Counted from the first letter of the stretch, positions 47,335-59,310 are shown. The stretch is 64,000 bases of DNA from Proteles cristata cristata (GCA_017311185.1 JAESUZ010005469.1:186001-250000); one strand, 5' to 3'. Numbers and translations: made by a program. Notes: generated by a model not told the origin, from the letters alone.

Positions 47335-48525
47335 TGCCATGCCTTTTATTCCCATAATTGGAAACCTATATCTATACTGCCCTTCACTCATTTTATCCAT
47401 CCTCTGATTTCCCTCCACCCTGGCAACCATTAGTTTATTGTCTATACCTATAGATACCACTCTGTTAATTAATTTGTTTTTTTAGATTTCACATACAAGT
47501 GAAATCATATGGTGTTCATCTTTGAGTTATTTCACTTAGCATAATCCCCTCTGGGTCTACCCATGTCACAAATGACAAGAACTCATCCTTTTTATAACTG
47601 CAAAATATTCCATTGTTGATATATACCACATCTTCCTTATCTATTCATCAATGGACATTTAGGTTGCTTCCATATATCTTGCCTATTATAAGTAATGCTA
47701 CAATAAACAGAGGGGTACATATATCTTTTTGAATTGCCATGTTCCTTTTCTTTGAATAAATACCCAGTAGTAGAATTATTAGATCATATGGTTTTTCTAT
47801 ATTTATTTTTTGAGGACCCTCCATACTATTTTCCACAGTGGCTGCACCAGTTTGCATTCCCAACAATAGTGCACAAGGGTTCATTTTTGTCCACATGCAA
47901 ACCAGCTCTTATTTCTTGTCTTTTTTATTTTAGTCATTCTGACAGGTATACAGTGATATGTCATTGTGGTTTTGATTTTCATTTCTCTGATGATTAGTGA
48001 TATGGAGCATCTTTTCATGTGTCTGCTGGACATCTCTATGCCTTCTTTGGAAAAACCTACTACCCAAAGCAATCTACAGATTCAATGCAATCCCTATCAA
48101 AATATCAACAGCGTTTTTCACAGAACTAAAACAAAGGGTACTAAAATTTGTATAGAACCACAAAAGATTCCAAAGAGCCAAAGCAATCTTGAGAAAGAAA
48201 AACAAAGCTGGAGGTAACACAATTCCAGATTTCAAGACATAATACAAAGCTGTAGTAATCAAAACAGTATGGTACCAGCACAAACACAGACACAAAGATC
48301 AACGGCATAGAACGGAGAGCCCAGAAACACACCCATGCTTATATAGTCCACTAATCTTTAACAAAGGGGCAAGAATGTACAATGGGGAAAATACAGTCTC
48401 TTCAATACATGGTGCTGGAAAGATAAAACAGCAACATGAAAACAATGAAACTGGACTTTCTTTCACCAGACACAAAAATAAACTCAAAATGGATTAAAGA
48501 CCTAAATGTGAGACCTGAAAGTGTT
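47335..48525 (-). mobile_element. L1 with 5' inversion (twin-priming structure)
   Basis: 47335-48055 is antisense L1: end of ORF2 ([17 protein letters not shown]… on the minus strand) and 3' untranslated region. 48056-48525 is L1 ORF2 in the opposite, plus orientation, covering a slightly earlier part of ORF2 ('attcaatgcaatccctatcaaaatatcaaca' onward). An inverted 5' part beside a normally oriented 3' part is the known outcome of twin priming. Roughly 200 bases of ORF2 are missing between the two parts. Confidence 0.75.
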
Positions 48526-49326
48526 TTAGAAAATTTTTAAGCAATACGTACTGTTTTAAAATTTTTTAGTTAAAAAAAAGGAATCAAATTTTAAAATAAA
48601 GTAACCCCAGTATCACAGTAGCTTAATACCCACCCACCGACCATTTATTTCTAACAGCACCTTTGAAACAAGTTAGAGATGGATGGAAAAGGGAGGGCGC
48701 TCTGCTTTACTGAGTCACTCAGACACTGAGGCTTCTTACATCTTGTGGATCCCGAGTCCTCTGAATCCTTCCCATTCAGCTGGCAGATAGGCCAAGAGAG
48801 CTGGTGGAAGAGTGCCTGGCCTAAAAAGTATCTTTCATGTGCCAGGCCTAAAAGTGGGATATATTATTTCCAGCCACAATCCATTTACCAGAAATCAGTT
48901 GTAACGTCATACTTAAAAGCAAGGGAAACTGAAAAACAGTCCAGTTATATGCCCAGAAAATATAAAGCACAGATACTGGTAAGCCTTAGCAGTCTCTCCC
49001 ACAACAGTAACAATACCTTATTATAAGTATGAAGAAATGGCATAATTATATCTGAAATATTTTCAATATAGATTAACATTCCCTACATGGCAGGCATAGT
49101 TGGATTGACCACAAGATTATAAGCACCAAAAGGCTACATTTCTCTTACTCATCATTGTATTCACAGTACCTGGTACAGTGCTGGACATCTCCTAAACAAT
49201 TGATAAATATTTCATGCTAAATCAACAAATCAATCAATAGAAAGAAATCATGTTAACTTTCTATTATTCAGTACCCACTAATTAGGAGATTTCTACATAA
49301 GAGTAAAACAGAAGCACTATATTTCT
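48526..49326. other. Intron with an L2 fragment (49105-49240)
   Basis: 49105-49240 reads as sense L2 3' sequence ('gattataagcaccaaaaggctacatttctc', 'cacagtacctggtacagtgctgg', 'attgataaatatt'). The rest, including the frame at 48745-49026, was not recognised. Confidence 0.5.
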
Positions 49327-49532
49327 TTTCTTTTAATTTTTTAATGTTTATTTTATTTTTGAGAGAAGCGGAAGGAAGGGGCAGTTAGAGAGGGAGACAC
49401 AGAATCTGAAGCAGGCTCCAGGCTATGAGCTGTCAGCACAGAGTGTAATGTGAGGTTTGAACTTACAAACTGTGAGATCATGACCTCAACCAAAGTCAGA
49501 GGCTTTAACTGACTGAGCCACCCAGGTGCCCC
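49327..49532 (-). mobile_element. CAN-SINE, full length
   Basis: Antisense copy ending gccacccaggtgcccc. Target duplication gcactatatttct against gcactgtatttct (49313 and 49537). Confidence 0.9.
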
Positions 49533-49538
49533 TTTTGC

Positions 49539-50024
49539 ACTGTATTTCTGTATACGGAAAATAAGAGCTCACTTTCAGTATAACTAACTCAGAGGAATGG
49601 CAAAGCACTGTAACAGTTTTATTCTTTAAAGATAAATTACAAGTTATATTTTAGGCTCCCCCCAGAAATGGAAAATGACCTCTTCTTTCTTCCTGAAAAC
49701 AGCATAAATCAGAGTCTCTAAATAGTTTAAATTTTAGTGTCAAGTAATAAATCCAGAGAAAAGGCCAATTTCAATAATTCAACAGGATGTAACAGTAATT
49801 ATTTGGACCAACAAAAAGAGATCCTAGATATTTACAAGACTGCCGCTATGCTCTACTAGTTGTAGGATTACTCAAGATTCTAAATCTACCCAAAGTAAAT
49901 GTGAAAATCAACCAGACTATCTATGAGACTTAACAAACTTGCCATAAACTCCTGCCCCCATATTTTGTATCTGCAATTAACTTGGTATTCTGGCAAAACT
50001 ACTGCCGTCACTAAACCAACACAA
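49539..50024. other. Intron, no recognised feature
   Basis: AT-rich sequence with no named element. Confidence 0.55.
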
Positions 50025-50036
50025 ACTTCAGAATTA

Positions 50037-50278
50037 AGGGTCATCCAGGTGGCTCAGTTGGGTAAGCATCTAACTCTTGATTTCAACTTAGATCACGATC
50101 TCATGGTTCATGGGATTGAGCCCTGCCTCAGGCTTGTGCTGGTAGCCCAGAGTCTACTCGGGAATCTCTCTCTCTCTCCCTCTGCCTCTCCACCATTCAT
50201 TCATTCATTCATTCATTCATTCTCTCTCTCTCTCCTCACTCTAAAAATAAACTTTAAAAAAAAAAAAAAAAAACCTCA
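50037..50278 (+). mobile_element. CAN-SINE, older, with (CATT)n
   Basis: Degenerate head (ggtcatccaggtggctcag). The CT tract is split by seven CATT units at 50192-50220. Its right target-site copy was later hit by the SINE at 50279. Confidence 0.88.
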
Positions 50279-50509
50279 GGGGCGCCTGGGTGGCTTAGTC
50301 GGTTAAACATTCGACTTTCGCTTAGGTCATGATCTCGCGGTTCGTGGGTTCGAGCCCCGCATCGGGCTCTGTGCTGACTGCGGCTCAGAGCCTGGAGCCT
50401 GTTTCAGTCTGTGACTCCCTCTCTCTCTGACCCTCCCCTGCTCACGCTGTCTCTCTCTCTCTCCTAGAAATAAAAAAATAAAATAAAATAAATGAACATT
50501 AAAAAAAAA
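50279..50509 (+). mobile_element. CAN-SINE, young subfamily, inserted beside an older SINE
   Basis: Young signature. The duplication aaaaacctcag flanks it. Together with aacttcagaatt before the older SINE this gives the order of insertions. Confidence 0.94.
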
Positions 50510-51554
50510 ACCTCAGAATTGATTACCCCTACCTACCACACCCACACACCCAGTCATAATCCGTATTCAACACTGCTCAATTTGAGATGACTTTTATCCT
50601 TCGTAATATATCATATTTATTTATTTGCAGATGTTGAACCATCCCTGCATCCCAGGAATAAACCTTACTTTATTATGATGTATGATCTTTTGAAAGACCT
50701 GCTGAATTGGGTTGCTAGCATTTTGCAGAGATTCTTTGCATCTATGTTCATCAGGGATATTGGTCTGCAGTTTTCTTACAATGTCCTCTTCTGGCTTTAG
50801 TATCAGAGTAATGCTAGTTTTGTAAAACAAATTTAAATGTGCTTCCTTTTTAATTTTTTGGAGAAATTTAAGAAGTATTAGTATTAATTCTTCCTTAAAG
50901 TGTGGCAGAATTCACCAGTAAAGCCATCTGCTCCTGCAATTTTCCTTGTTAGAGGTTTTTGATGACTGTTTCAATCTCTTGATGCACTATAGGTTCTTCA
51001 GATTTTCTATTTCTTCCTGATTCAGTCTTGATAGGTTGTTTCCTGAATTTATCCATTTCTTTTATGTTATCCAATTTTTTGACATATATTTGTTCTCAGT
51101 AGTCTCTTATGATCCTTTTTATTTCTGTGTCATCAGTTGTAATGTCTCTTCTTTCATTTCTGAATTTATTTCTTTGAACCCTCTTTTTCTCTTATTTATT
51201 CTGGCTAAAGTTGCATGAATTCTGTTGATCTTTTCAAAAAACTAACTTCCAGTTTCATTAATTTTTTCTTAACTTTTAGTTTTGTTTTTTTCTTATTGCT
51301 CTTATAGTCTCTTTTATGCTCAATATTTCCTCCCATCTGCTAACTTTGGACTTAGTTTGTTCTTCTTTTTTATGTTCGTTAATAGGTATAAAGTTAATAG
51401 TTTTCTTTTTTAGCTTTCCTCTTTTTTTAGTGTAGGTCTTTTATCACTATAAACTTCCTGCTCAGTATATCTTTTGTGGCAACCCATATGGTTTCATATG
51501 TTGTGCTTTCATTTTCATTTGTCTCAAGATATTTTATTTCTCTTTTGACTTATT

Positions 51555-51771
51555 TTTTTTTTTTAATATTTTTATTTATTTCTAGGAGAGAAAGAGACAC
51601 CGTGAGCAGGGGAGGGTCAGAGAGAGAGGGAGACACAGACTCCGAAACAGGCTCCAGGCTCTGAGCTGGCAGTCAGCACAGAGCCTGACGCAGGGCTCGA
51701 ACCCACGAACCACGAGATCATGACCTAAGCGAAAGTCGGACGCTTAACCAACTAAGCCACCCAGGCGCCCC
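51555..51771 (-). mobile_element. CAN-SINE, young subfamily, inside L1 copy D
   Basis: Antisense copy with young signature, ending ccacccaggcgcccc. Target duplication ctcttttgacttatt at 51540-51554 and 51771-51785 (one-base ambiguity). Confidence 0.95.
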
Positions 51772-53007
51772 TCTTTTGACTTATTCTTAATCCACTGGTT
51801 GCTCAACAGAGTGTTGCTTAATTTCCATATATTTGTGAATTTTCCAGTTATCCTTCTGTTATTGTGTTCTAAATTCATTCTATTCTCACCAGAAAAAATA
51901 CTGATAATTTTATTTATACTTATATATGTTAAGACTTGTTACCTAAATGTAATTTATCCTGCAAATGCTCCATGTGCATTTGAGAATAATGTGTAGTACA
52001 AAGTGCTTGGTATGTCTCTATTAGGTCCACTTGGTCAACAGTGTTATTAAAGTCCTCGGTTTCTTAACTTCTGTTCTGTCTAGATAGTCTATCTATTCTT
52101 AAAAGAGGGGTCAGAAGGGGACTGAAGTCCCTGTTATTAATGTATTGCTATCTATCTCTCTTTAGATCTGTCAATGTTTCCTTTATGTGCTCTCATGTTA
52201 AAGGCATATATTATTATAATTATCATACCTTCCTGATGAATTAACTCTTTTGTCATTATAAAATGACCATCTTAGTGTCTTCTGACTTAAACTGTTTTGA
52301 CTTAAGTCTACTTTGTGTGATATACATTTATTCATTAAGCACTCTAGGTCCTTTGATTGGAAAGTTTAATGAATTTCCATTTAAAGTATTATTGATAGGT
52401 AAGGACTTACTATTGCCATTTTTAAATATTGTTTTCTACTTCTCTTGTAATTCCTTCTTTTCTTCTCTTGCTATATTCCTTTGAAATTGTTGATTTTGTT
52501 GCAGTGATATGTTTTGATTCCTTTTTCTTTTTCTTTTGTGTATCTTCTATAGGTATTTCTTTGTGTTTACCAGGATGTTCACATAAAACATCTTATTTTA
52601 TAACAGTTCATTATAAGCTGATAAGAACCTAACTTCAATCCCATTAAAAAAAAAAACTATATTTACTTCTCATCCACACTATTACTGATGTCACAATTTG
52701 TTTTCTTATATTGAGTATCTAATAAACATTTGCAGTTACTGTTATTCTTAAGACTTTCGTCTTTTAACTTTTATACTAGAATTAAGTGATTTATATACCA
52801 TCATTCTGGTATTACTGTATTCTGTATTTGTCCGTATATTTACATTAGCAGTGAATTACTTTTATTAACTTTTGTGTTGCTATTTAGTACCCTTTTGTTT
52901 CAACTTGAATAACTCCTTTTAGCATTTTTAGTAAGGTGGCTTTAGTGATGATGAATTCCCTTAGCTTTTATTTACCTAGGAAAAGTCTGTATGCATCTTT
53001 GATTTTT

Positions 53008-53038
53008 TTTTTTCAATTTTTTACAGTTTTATTTATTT

Positions 53039-53073
<35 letters not shown>

Positions 53074-53245
53074 CGTGAACAGGGGAGGGTCAGAGAGAGA
53101 GGGACACAGAGAATCTGAAACAGGCTCCAGGTTCTGAGCTGGCTGTCAGCACAGAGCCCAACGCGGGGCTCAAACTCATGAACCCTGAGATCATGACCTG
53201 AGCCGAAGTCAGACGCCTAACCGACTGAGCCACCCAGGTGGCCCT
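53008..53245 (-). mobile_element. CAN-SINE with long (GA)n, inside L1 copy D
   Basis: Antisense copy. 53041-53070 is a pure GA run of 15 units. Head ends gccacccaggtggccc. Confidence 0.9.
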
Positions 53246-53342
53246 ACGTCTTTCACTTTCTTAGATGGCAGGCTTTCTTCCTTCAGAATTTTAAATATAT
53301 ATCCTCTAACTGTCTTTTGGCCTATAAGATTTTCTGCTGAGA

Positions 53343-53562
53343 GGGGCGCCTGGGTGGCTTAGTCGGTTAAGCGTCTGACTTTCGCTTAGGTCATGATCTC
53401 GCGGTTCGTGGGTTCGAGCCCCGCGTCGGGCTCTGTGCTGACTGCCAGCTCAGAGCCTGGAGCCTGTTTCAGTCTGTGTCTCTCTCTGACCCCTCCCCTG
53501 CTCACGCTGTCTCTCTCTCCTAGAAATAAATAAAACATTAAAAAAAAATTTAAAAAAAAAAA
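53343..53562 (+). mobile_element. CAN-SINE, young subfamily, inside L1 copy D
   Basis: Young signature. Exact target duplication aagattttctgctgaga at 53326-53342 and 53563-53579. Confidence 0.95.
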
Positions 53563-53682
53563 AAGATTTTCTGCTGAGAAATCTGCTTACTCTCCTATGG
53601 GGACTCCCTTATACATGACTAGTTTTCTCTTGCTGCTTTCAAAATCCTCCCTTTGCCTTTGCCATTTGGCTATTTGATTATA

Positions 53683-54068
53683 CAGCTGACCTTGAACAAT
53701 GCGTGCATTAGGGGCTGTGACTCCATGCCATCAAAAAACCACATATAATTTTGGTTCCCCCAAAACTTAGTGACTAATAGCCTATGTTGACTAGAGTCTT
53801 AGCAATAATATACATATATATATTATACATATATATAATATATATATTATATATGACTATAATATATATATTATATATATAGTCAATTAACACATATTTT
53901 GTATGTTCTATGTATTATAAACCATATTTTTACAATAAAGTTAGAAGAGAATATTATGAAAATCAAGAGAGAAAATACATTTACAGTACTATACTGTATT
54001 TATGGGGAAAAAAACCCTGCATATAAGGACCTGTATAGTTCAAATCTGTGTTATTCAAGGGTCAACTG
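53683..54068. mobile_element. MER2-like (Tigger/TcMar) DNA transposon, non-autonomous
   Basis: Left end CAGCTGACCTTGAACAATG. The reverse complement of the right end is CAGTTGACCCTTGAATAAC. Both are flanked by TA (53681-53682, 54069-54070), the mariner-type target duplication. The internal part holds a TA-rich palindromic stretch. No transposase frame. Confidence 0.75.
53806..53882. repeat. (TA)n-rich, self-complementary tract
   Basis: Alternating ta/at runs with several nested palindromes. Lies inside the MER2-like element. Confidence 0.85.
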
Positions 54069-54459
54069 TACTTTGATTCTGTGTGTAATTCTTTAGGTTC
54101 ATCCTATTTGGGCTCCTTTGAATTTCATCAATATTGATGTCCATTTTCCTATCCAGATTTAGGAAGTTTTAAGTCATCATTTGTTTAAACAAGCTTTCTC
54201 TACCTCTCTCCCTTTTTCTTCTGGAACTCCACTAATGCATATTAATCATTAATGTTGCACTATAAATCCTTTAGGCTTTCTTCATTCCTTTTCATTCTTT
54301 CTTTTTGCTCCTCTGACTGGATAATTGCAAATGACTTATCTTCAAATTCATTGATTTTTTTCATCTGCTTAGTCAAATCTACTACTAAACCCATCTACTG
54401 AATTTTTCAGCCATATTCTTCAGCTCCAGAACTTCTGTTCAGTGTTGTTTTGTTTTGTT

Positions 54460-54657
54460 TTTACATTTATTCATTTTTGAGAGATAATGTGAGCAGGGGA
54501 GGGGCAGAGAGAGAGGGAGACACAGAATCTGAAGCAGGCTCCAAGCTCTGAGTTGTCAGCACAGAACCTGACACAGGGCTTGACGGCCCAAACCGCAAGA
54601 TCATGATCTGAACCAAAGTCGGAGGCTTAACTGATGATTAAGCTACCCAACAGCCCC
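54460..54657 (-). mobile_element. CAN-SINE, older, inside L1 copy D
   Basis: Antisense copy with shortened GA tract. Head degenerate (aagctacccaacagcccc). Confidence 0.87.
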
Positions 54658-56031
54658 TCAGTTCCTTTTTTATAGTCCCCTTTGGTTGATATTTTCTCAT
54701 GTATCATTTTCCCTATTTCCTTTAATTGTCTGTGTTTTCTTGTAACTCGGTGAACTTCATAAACTTTTATTCTTTGTCAGGCAATTCATAAATGTCCATT
54801 TCTTTAGGGTCAGTTAACAGATGTGTATTTTGTTCCTTTGCTTGTTTAATGTTTCCTTCATTCTTCAAGTCCCTTGCAAGACTTTGTGCTGGTTTCTGTG
54901 CATTTGAAGAAACAGCCATCTCCCCTCAAGGCTTTTTAACTGCCTTTGTCCAGGAAAAATCTTCACCAGTAAACCCAGCACGAAATCATGGGAGCCTCTC
55001 ACACAGCGAGTACCCACCCTTTTTCCTTTGTTTTTAACTGTTCCCACCACAGTATGACAATTCCAGTAGTTTTCCTGATAAGAGAGAGACTAGCCCCTTA
55101 GACAGTACACTGACAGCTTGCAATTCTGGAGGCACACTCCACTCCTTTCCCTCCTTTCTGGGAAAGAAGCCTTAGTTTCTGTGCTTTCCCCCAATCCCAG
55201 AGCTTTATCAGGCAACACTATGCTGCCTGTCCCTCTTCTTTTGTTCCTGGCTGTCCAGGCATCTGAACTATGCTGGTTCCATCAGCACTTTGAGATGAGA
55301 CAGAATCTAGTCTCTGAGAGAGTATACCAAAAGGCTAGGGATGTCTGATGGATGCCTTGCCCTCTCTTCCCCACCCCAACCTACCTCAAGGAAGAAGTCA
55401 CAGTCTGAAGCAATCTCTTGGGGCTGAGCAGTGCCTGCTTGGGGGAGAAATTATGCAGGACACATGTAATTGCTCTTCTCACCTGTTTCAATGCAGTGTT
55501 CTGTTTTGTGCTTTTCTTGGACTGTAGCTTCTTAACTGGAATCTGGACTTATACAGGTATTTTGGTCTGTATATCATTAAGACGGTGTTTCAGTGTGAGA
55601 ACTGGGACTTTCTAATCCACCATCTTCTTGACGCCACTCTGCCTTTATACTAGCTCATGAATTTCTGATTTGAAACACAATCTTTTTACTTCTTACTCAT
55701 CACCTCCCAATATAGATATCCCTTGAATCCAATGCTCACAGGAACAGATTTGAAGTGGATTCTCTAGAACAGGAAATCTCAAAACAAGAGACTTGAGCTC
55801 ACATTCAACTCACAATCAATACAGTATCACATATGAAATCCTAACAGGTCATGATTTAGTCAAGTTAATTAATGAGATAGAGAGAAATAATAATAAAGCT
55901 CTTCTCCCTTTTCAAAAAATTTTACATTGTCATTTTATTATTTGCTGAATATTTTGTTTACTATTAACTCTTATGTTACTGGTCTATATTTTTAGACCTA
56001 TCTGGTTAAGAGTATTTCAATCTGAAAACCC

Positions 56032-56611
56032 TGTTGTGCCCTAATCATGAGTCCCCAGAGACCTCCAAGAAGCTGACACCAATGCAAGTACATAAGGGTC
56101 TTTATTACAAGCTCGAGCAGGGGCTCACCCATCTACCGGCACAGCAGCAGCAAGGTGAAGCTCCAAACAATAGCGAGCAGGGCTTTTATGGGGTCAGGGA
56201 CGGGGGTGTTACAGTGCACACGTTGTACGTATAGCATCATCACATAAGCACCAATCATAATTGTACAGCACCCATGGTAACAGTTTTGACCATTCAGTAT
56301 CTGTGAGGTGTCCGTTACTTTTGGCGGGACCCAATCATGACCTTTGAGAATCCTTTGAAAATGACCAATTATGAGGTGAGCTCAAAGGGCCTAGTGGGGT
56401 TTAGGCAAGCGGTGAGTGATTGGCTAGTCTGTACAGAGTAACTACCTACAGTTCCCAGCCCTGACTCAGACCACAGGAATGTTACACATTTCTTTTGATT
56501 GGCTGATCCGAGGGTGGTCCGAGGGTGGCTTCAGCTGAAGCTTTTCCTGGAACTGGGGCTATGTGCAGCCCAACGTTGCTCTTAATGGAGGACTTAATTT
56601 CAGGCTCCTCA
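56032..56611 (-). mobile_element. Solo LTR of a gammaretrovirus-like endogenous retrovirus
   Basis: A 580-bp block bounded by TG…CA and flanked by the 4-bp direct repeat ACCC (56028-56031 and 56612-56615), the target length for gammaretroviruses. On the minus strand there is an AATAAA at about 56105, followed by a typical R/U5 segment (acccttatgtacttgcattg), with CCAAT-like sequences in U3. No gag, pol or env sequence is next to it, so the provirus was lost by LTR recombination. Any promoter activity would point leftward, the same direction as CNTLN. Confidence 0.85.
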
Positions 56612-56615
56612 ACCC

Positions 56616-57700
56616 CTGTCCCTTGAGTTTGAAAATTTCTTGAATTGCTTCTTTAATAATGTCCATTTCCTTGCTCCCTAGTTCTGAAATTCCTAATAAC
56701 CACTGGGCAAGCACCTATACTGATTCTTTAATGTTCTTTCCTCTTTTTACTACCTTTTTGCTCCCATTTCTGAAAGACTTATTCAGCTTTATCTTCCATG
56801 CCCTCTAGCACATTCTTTGTTTTGATAATCATATTTAATGTCCATGTGCTCTTTCTCATTATTGGCCTCCTAGTTGTTTCTTACATGCAAGATCTCTTGT
56901 CTTCCTTAAGATAGTTATTACAAGTGTTTTTCTTTGTTTTCTTCTGCACTGTTTGTCTCCTCTGAGTTCGATTTTTGTTACTTTTGGTATCTTTTGTGTT
57001 GATGGTTTTCCTCAAATGTATTATAATCCTTTGTTGTCCATCTATATTTAAGAGTGAGGCATTACTGCTTCAGATTCTGTGTCTCCCTCTCTCTCCCTGA
57101 CCCTCCCCTGCTCACACTGTCTCTCTCTCTCTCTCTCTCTCAGAAATAAATAAAAGACATTAAAAAAAAAAAAAGAGTGAGGCATTAAAAAAGGTTGTAG
57201 GTAGTTTTCTTGACCTGGAGAAAAACCTTGCCAAGAGGAGATCTTTCTCTAAAGGTCCTGAATGGGGAACTGTCTTTTTTTTTTTTAATCTCACTGTTCC
57301 TTTTCTAGATCTGCTCAATTTCTCCAGAGAACAATTCTTATGGGTAGTAGCATAACCCTAACACCCTATGTGCTTGAGGTCTCAAAGTCCAGAGGCTTCA
57401 TGTTTCAATTTCACAAGACAATAAAACTCTTGCTTCCTGCCTTGAAGAAAGGATGACCATGGAGTTGATATGCTTTTTATATAGACTTTAATTCAATTTT
57501 CCTGTTTTAGTATCTCGGTTCAACAATTAGAGATCATTGTTGTCACTTGGTCCTAACATTTTCTAGATATTGTGGATTTCAAACTTTCATCATTTTGCTT
57601 AGTCAACTATCACTTATCAACTGACTTTACATCATTCAAAAATCTACTAAAATCCCTTGTCCAAAATCATCATTTCTCCTATTGTCTTTGCCCAAATGTA
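56616..57700. mobile_element. Unclassified old repeat, split by a short SINE
   Basis: Pyrimidine-rich plus-strand text with a familiar repeat look ('ttttcttctgcactgtttgtctcc', 'tatatttaagagtgaggcatt'). I could not name the family. The same sequence resumes after the SINE at 57065. Confidence 0.35.
57065..57172 (+). mobile_element. CAN-SINE, strongly 5'-truncated
   Basis: Only the tail half (from ctgcttcagattctg) is present. Exact target duplication aagagtgaggcatta at 57050-57064 and 57173-57187 shows it inserted in this short form. Confidence 0.93.
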
Positions 57701-57725
57701 CTTACACCTAAAAAAAAAAAATCCC

Positions 57726-57955
57726 GGGGCGCCTGGGTGGCTTAGTCGGTTAAGCGTCCGACTTTGCTTAGGTCATGATCTCGCGGTTTGTGGGTTCGAG
57801 CCCCGCGTCAGGCTCTGGGCTGACTGCCAGCTCAGAGCCTGGAGCCTGTTTCAGTCTGTGACTCCTTCTCTCTCTGATCCTCCCCTGCTCACGCTCTCTC
57901 TCTCTCTCCTAGCAATAAATAAAACATTTAAAAAAATATTTAAAATAAATAAATA
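57726..57955 (+). mobile_element. CAN-SINE, young subfamily
   Basis: Young signature with one 2-base loss (actttgctta). Tail is an (AAAT)n run. Confidence 0.94.
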
Positions 57956-57959
57956 AATA

Positions 57960-58418
57960 AATAAATTTTTAAAAATCCTTTATAGTTACATTAGCAACAT
58001 TTTGTGAGGAAGTACAAATAAAAACTTATGCTCAATCTTTCATATTTAATCCAAGTTCCTACTTTTATAATTTCAAATTTTCTTTACCTGAGCTAATGCT
58101 ATGATGCTCTCTCTTTGATAATATATATGATTAAAAGTTCAAATTAATTATTTTAATAAAAGTCACTTAGAAACATTTTTGGGAATCTAGACTTTCAGTA
58201 CAGTAGAAGGTAAAAATCTAATTAAAAATATAGACTTGCACAGTACTGATGTCAAATCTAAGACTTGATTTTATGTTAAATAAATTAAAGCTAACGAATG
58301 TTTTTATGTGATAAAATGAAAGATTCTTTCAATAAACCAACATTATCTTTTCTAAAATATTTACTGAGTTACACAGTCAATTCATGGTGTACAACATTAA
58401 AACAAATTTCAGGATTTT
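57960..58418. other. Intron, no recognised feature
   Basis: AT-rich DNA. One donor-like site at 58083 was examined and not accepted as an exon. Confidence 0.5.
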
Positions 58419-58632
58419 TTTTTTAAAGTTTTATTTACTTTTGAGAGAGAAATAGAGACAGTGTGAACAGCAGAGGGTCAGAGAGAGAAGGAGACACAGA
58501 ATCCAAAACAGGCTCCAGGCGCTGAGCTAGCTGTCAGCACAGAGCCTGATGCGGGGTTCAAACCCACAAACCGTGAGATCATGACCTGAGCTGAAGTCGG
58601 ACACTTAACTGACTAAGCCACCCAGGTGCCCC
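58419..58632 (-). mobile_element. CAN-SINE, full length
   Basis: Antisense copy ending gccacccaggtgcccc. Exact target duplication aatttcaggatttt at 58405-58418 and 58633-58646. Confidence 0.94.
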
Positions 58633-58646
58633 AATTTCAGGATTTT

Positions 58647-59102
58647 TAAAACCTACTTCCTAACATTACCTTCTTAACATACAAGTATAGTTATTTATTC
58701 TTATACTCAAGACACTAGTTTCCACTGCCTTGTAACTTAACATCATTCACTCATTTGCTCATTAATTCATTTATTCAGTGTCTTTGTACACTAACACAAA
58801 GACTGTGTTAAGCACTTGAAAAACATATATTATATGATCCTTATCCTCACAATGTTCAATCAAAAAGGCAAAAGAATAACATATATAAATAACAAAATAT
58901 AAATGTTTTTAAAGTAGTATTCAAGAAACTATAGACCTACATGAGCAGAAAAGATCTTTGTATATTATTTATTTAATGATATTTAATGAATCATAAGACC
59001 ATAACTAACATGAACTTAAATATGCTTTATTATGTTCTTATATCTGAGAAAATTTCTGCAAATGGGGGGAAGAGATGGTATAATTACCATGATATAAAAT
59101 AA
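58647..59102. other. Intron with a possible L2 piece (58740-58860)
   Basis: 'catttattcagtgtctttgtacactaacaca' and 'tgtgttaagcacttg' suggest an old L2 fragment. Otherwise nothing is recognised. Confidence 0.4.
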
Positions 59103-59310
59103 AAGCCACCTGGGTGGCTCAATTGGCTAAACGTCTGATTCTTGATTTCAGCTCAAGTCATGACACCACAGTTTGTGAGATCAAGCCCTGAGTCAGTCTC
59201 TGTGCTGACAGCATGCAGTCTGTTTCAAATTCTCTCTCTCCCTCTCTCTGTGCCCCTCCCCTACTCATGCTCTCTCTCTCTTTCTCTCAAATTAAATAAG
59301 CATTAAAAAA
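59103..59310 (+). mobile_element. CAN-SINE, older
   Basis: Head agccacctgggtggctcaattgg, CT tract, tail aaattaaataagcatt. Confidence 0.9.

Larger units (their letters stand above)
50600..55640 (-). mobile_element. L1 copy D: 5' half only
   Basis: Antisense L1. Its 5' end is near 55640 (plus strand 'tctaatccaccatcttcttgacg'). About 52900-55640 is 5' and ORF1-like sequence of an old L1. About 50600-52850 is ORF2, endonuclease through the start of the reverse transcriptase; the minus-strand frame 50621-50830 reads ITLILKPEED and NASNPIQQV, typical of L1 ORF2. The element stops at about 50600 in mid-ORF2, so the 3' half is missing, the reverse of usual L1 truncation. SINEs at 51555, 53008, 53343 and 54460 and a MER2-like transposon at 53683 interrupt it. 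All frames are broken. Confidence 0.75.

Noticed and set aside
56032..56611. Possible complete endogenous provirus.
   Set aside because: Only one LTR is present and no retroviral coding sequence is adjacent; the flanking ACCC pair shows it is a solo LTR.
58083..58107. A donor-like site (CTCAG/GTAAAG) after a short open minus-strand segment.
   Set aside because: No convincing acceptor, about 25 bp only, and no match to centlein.
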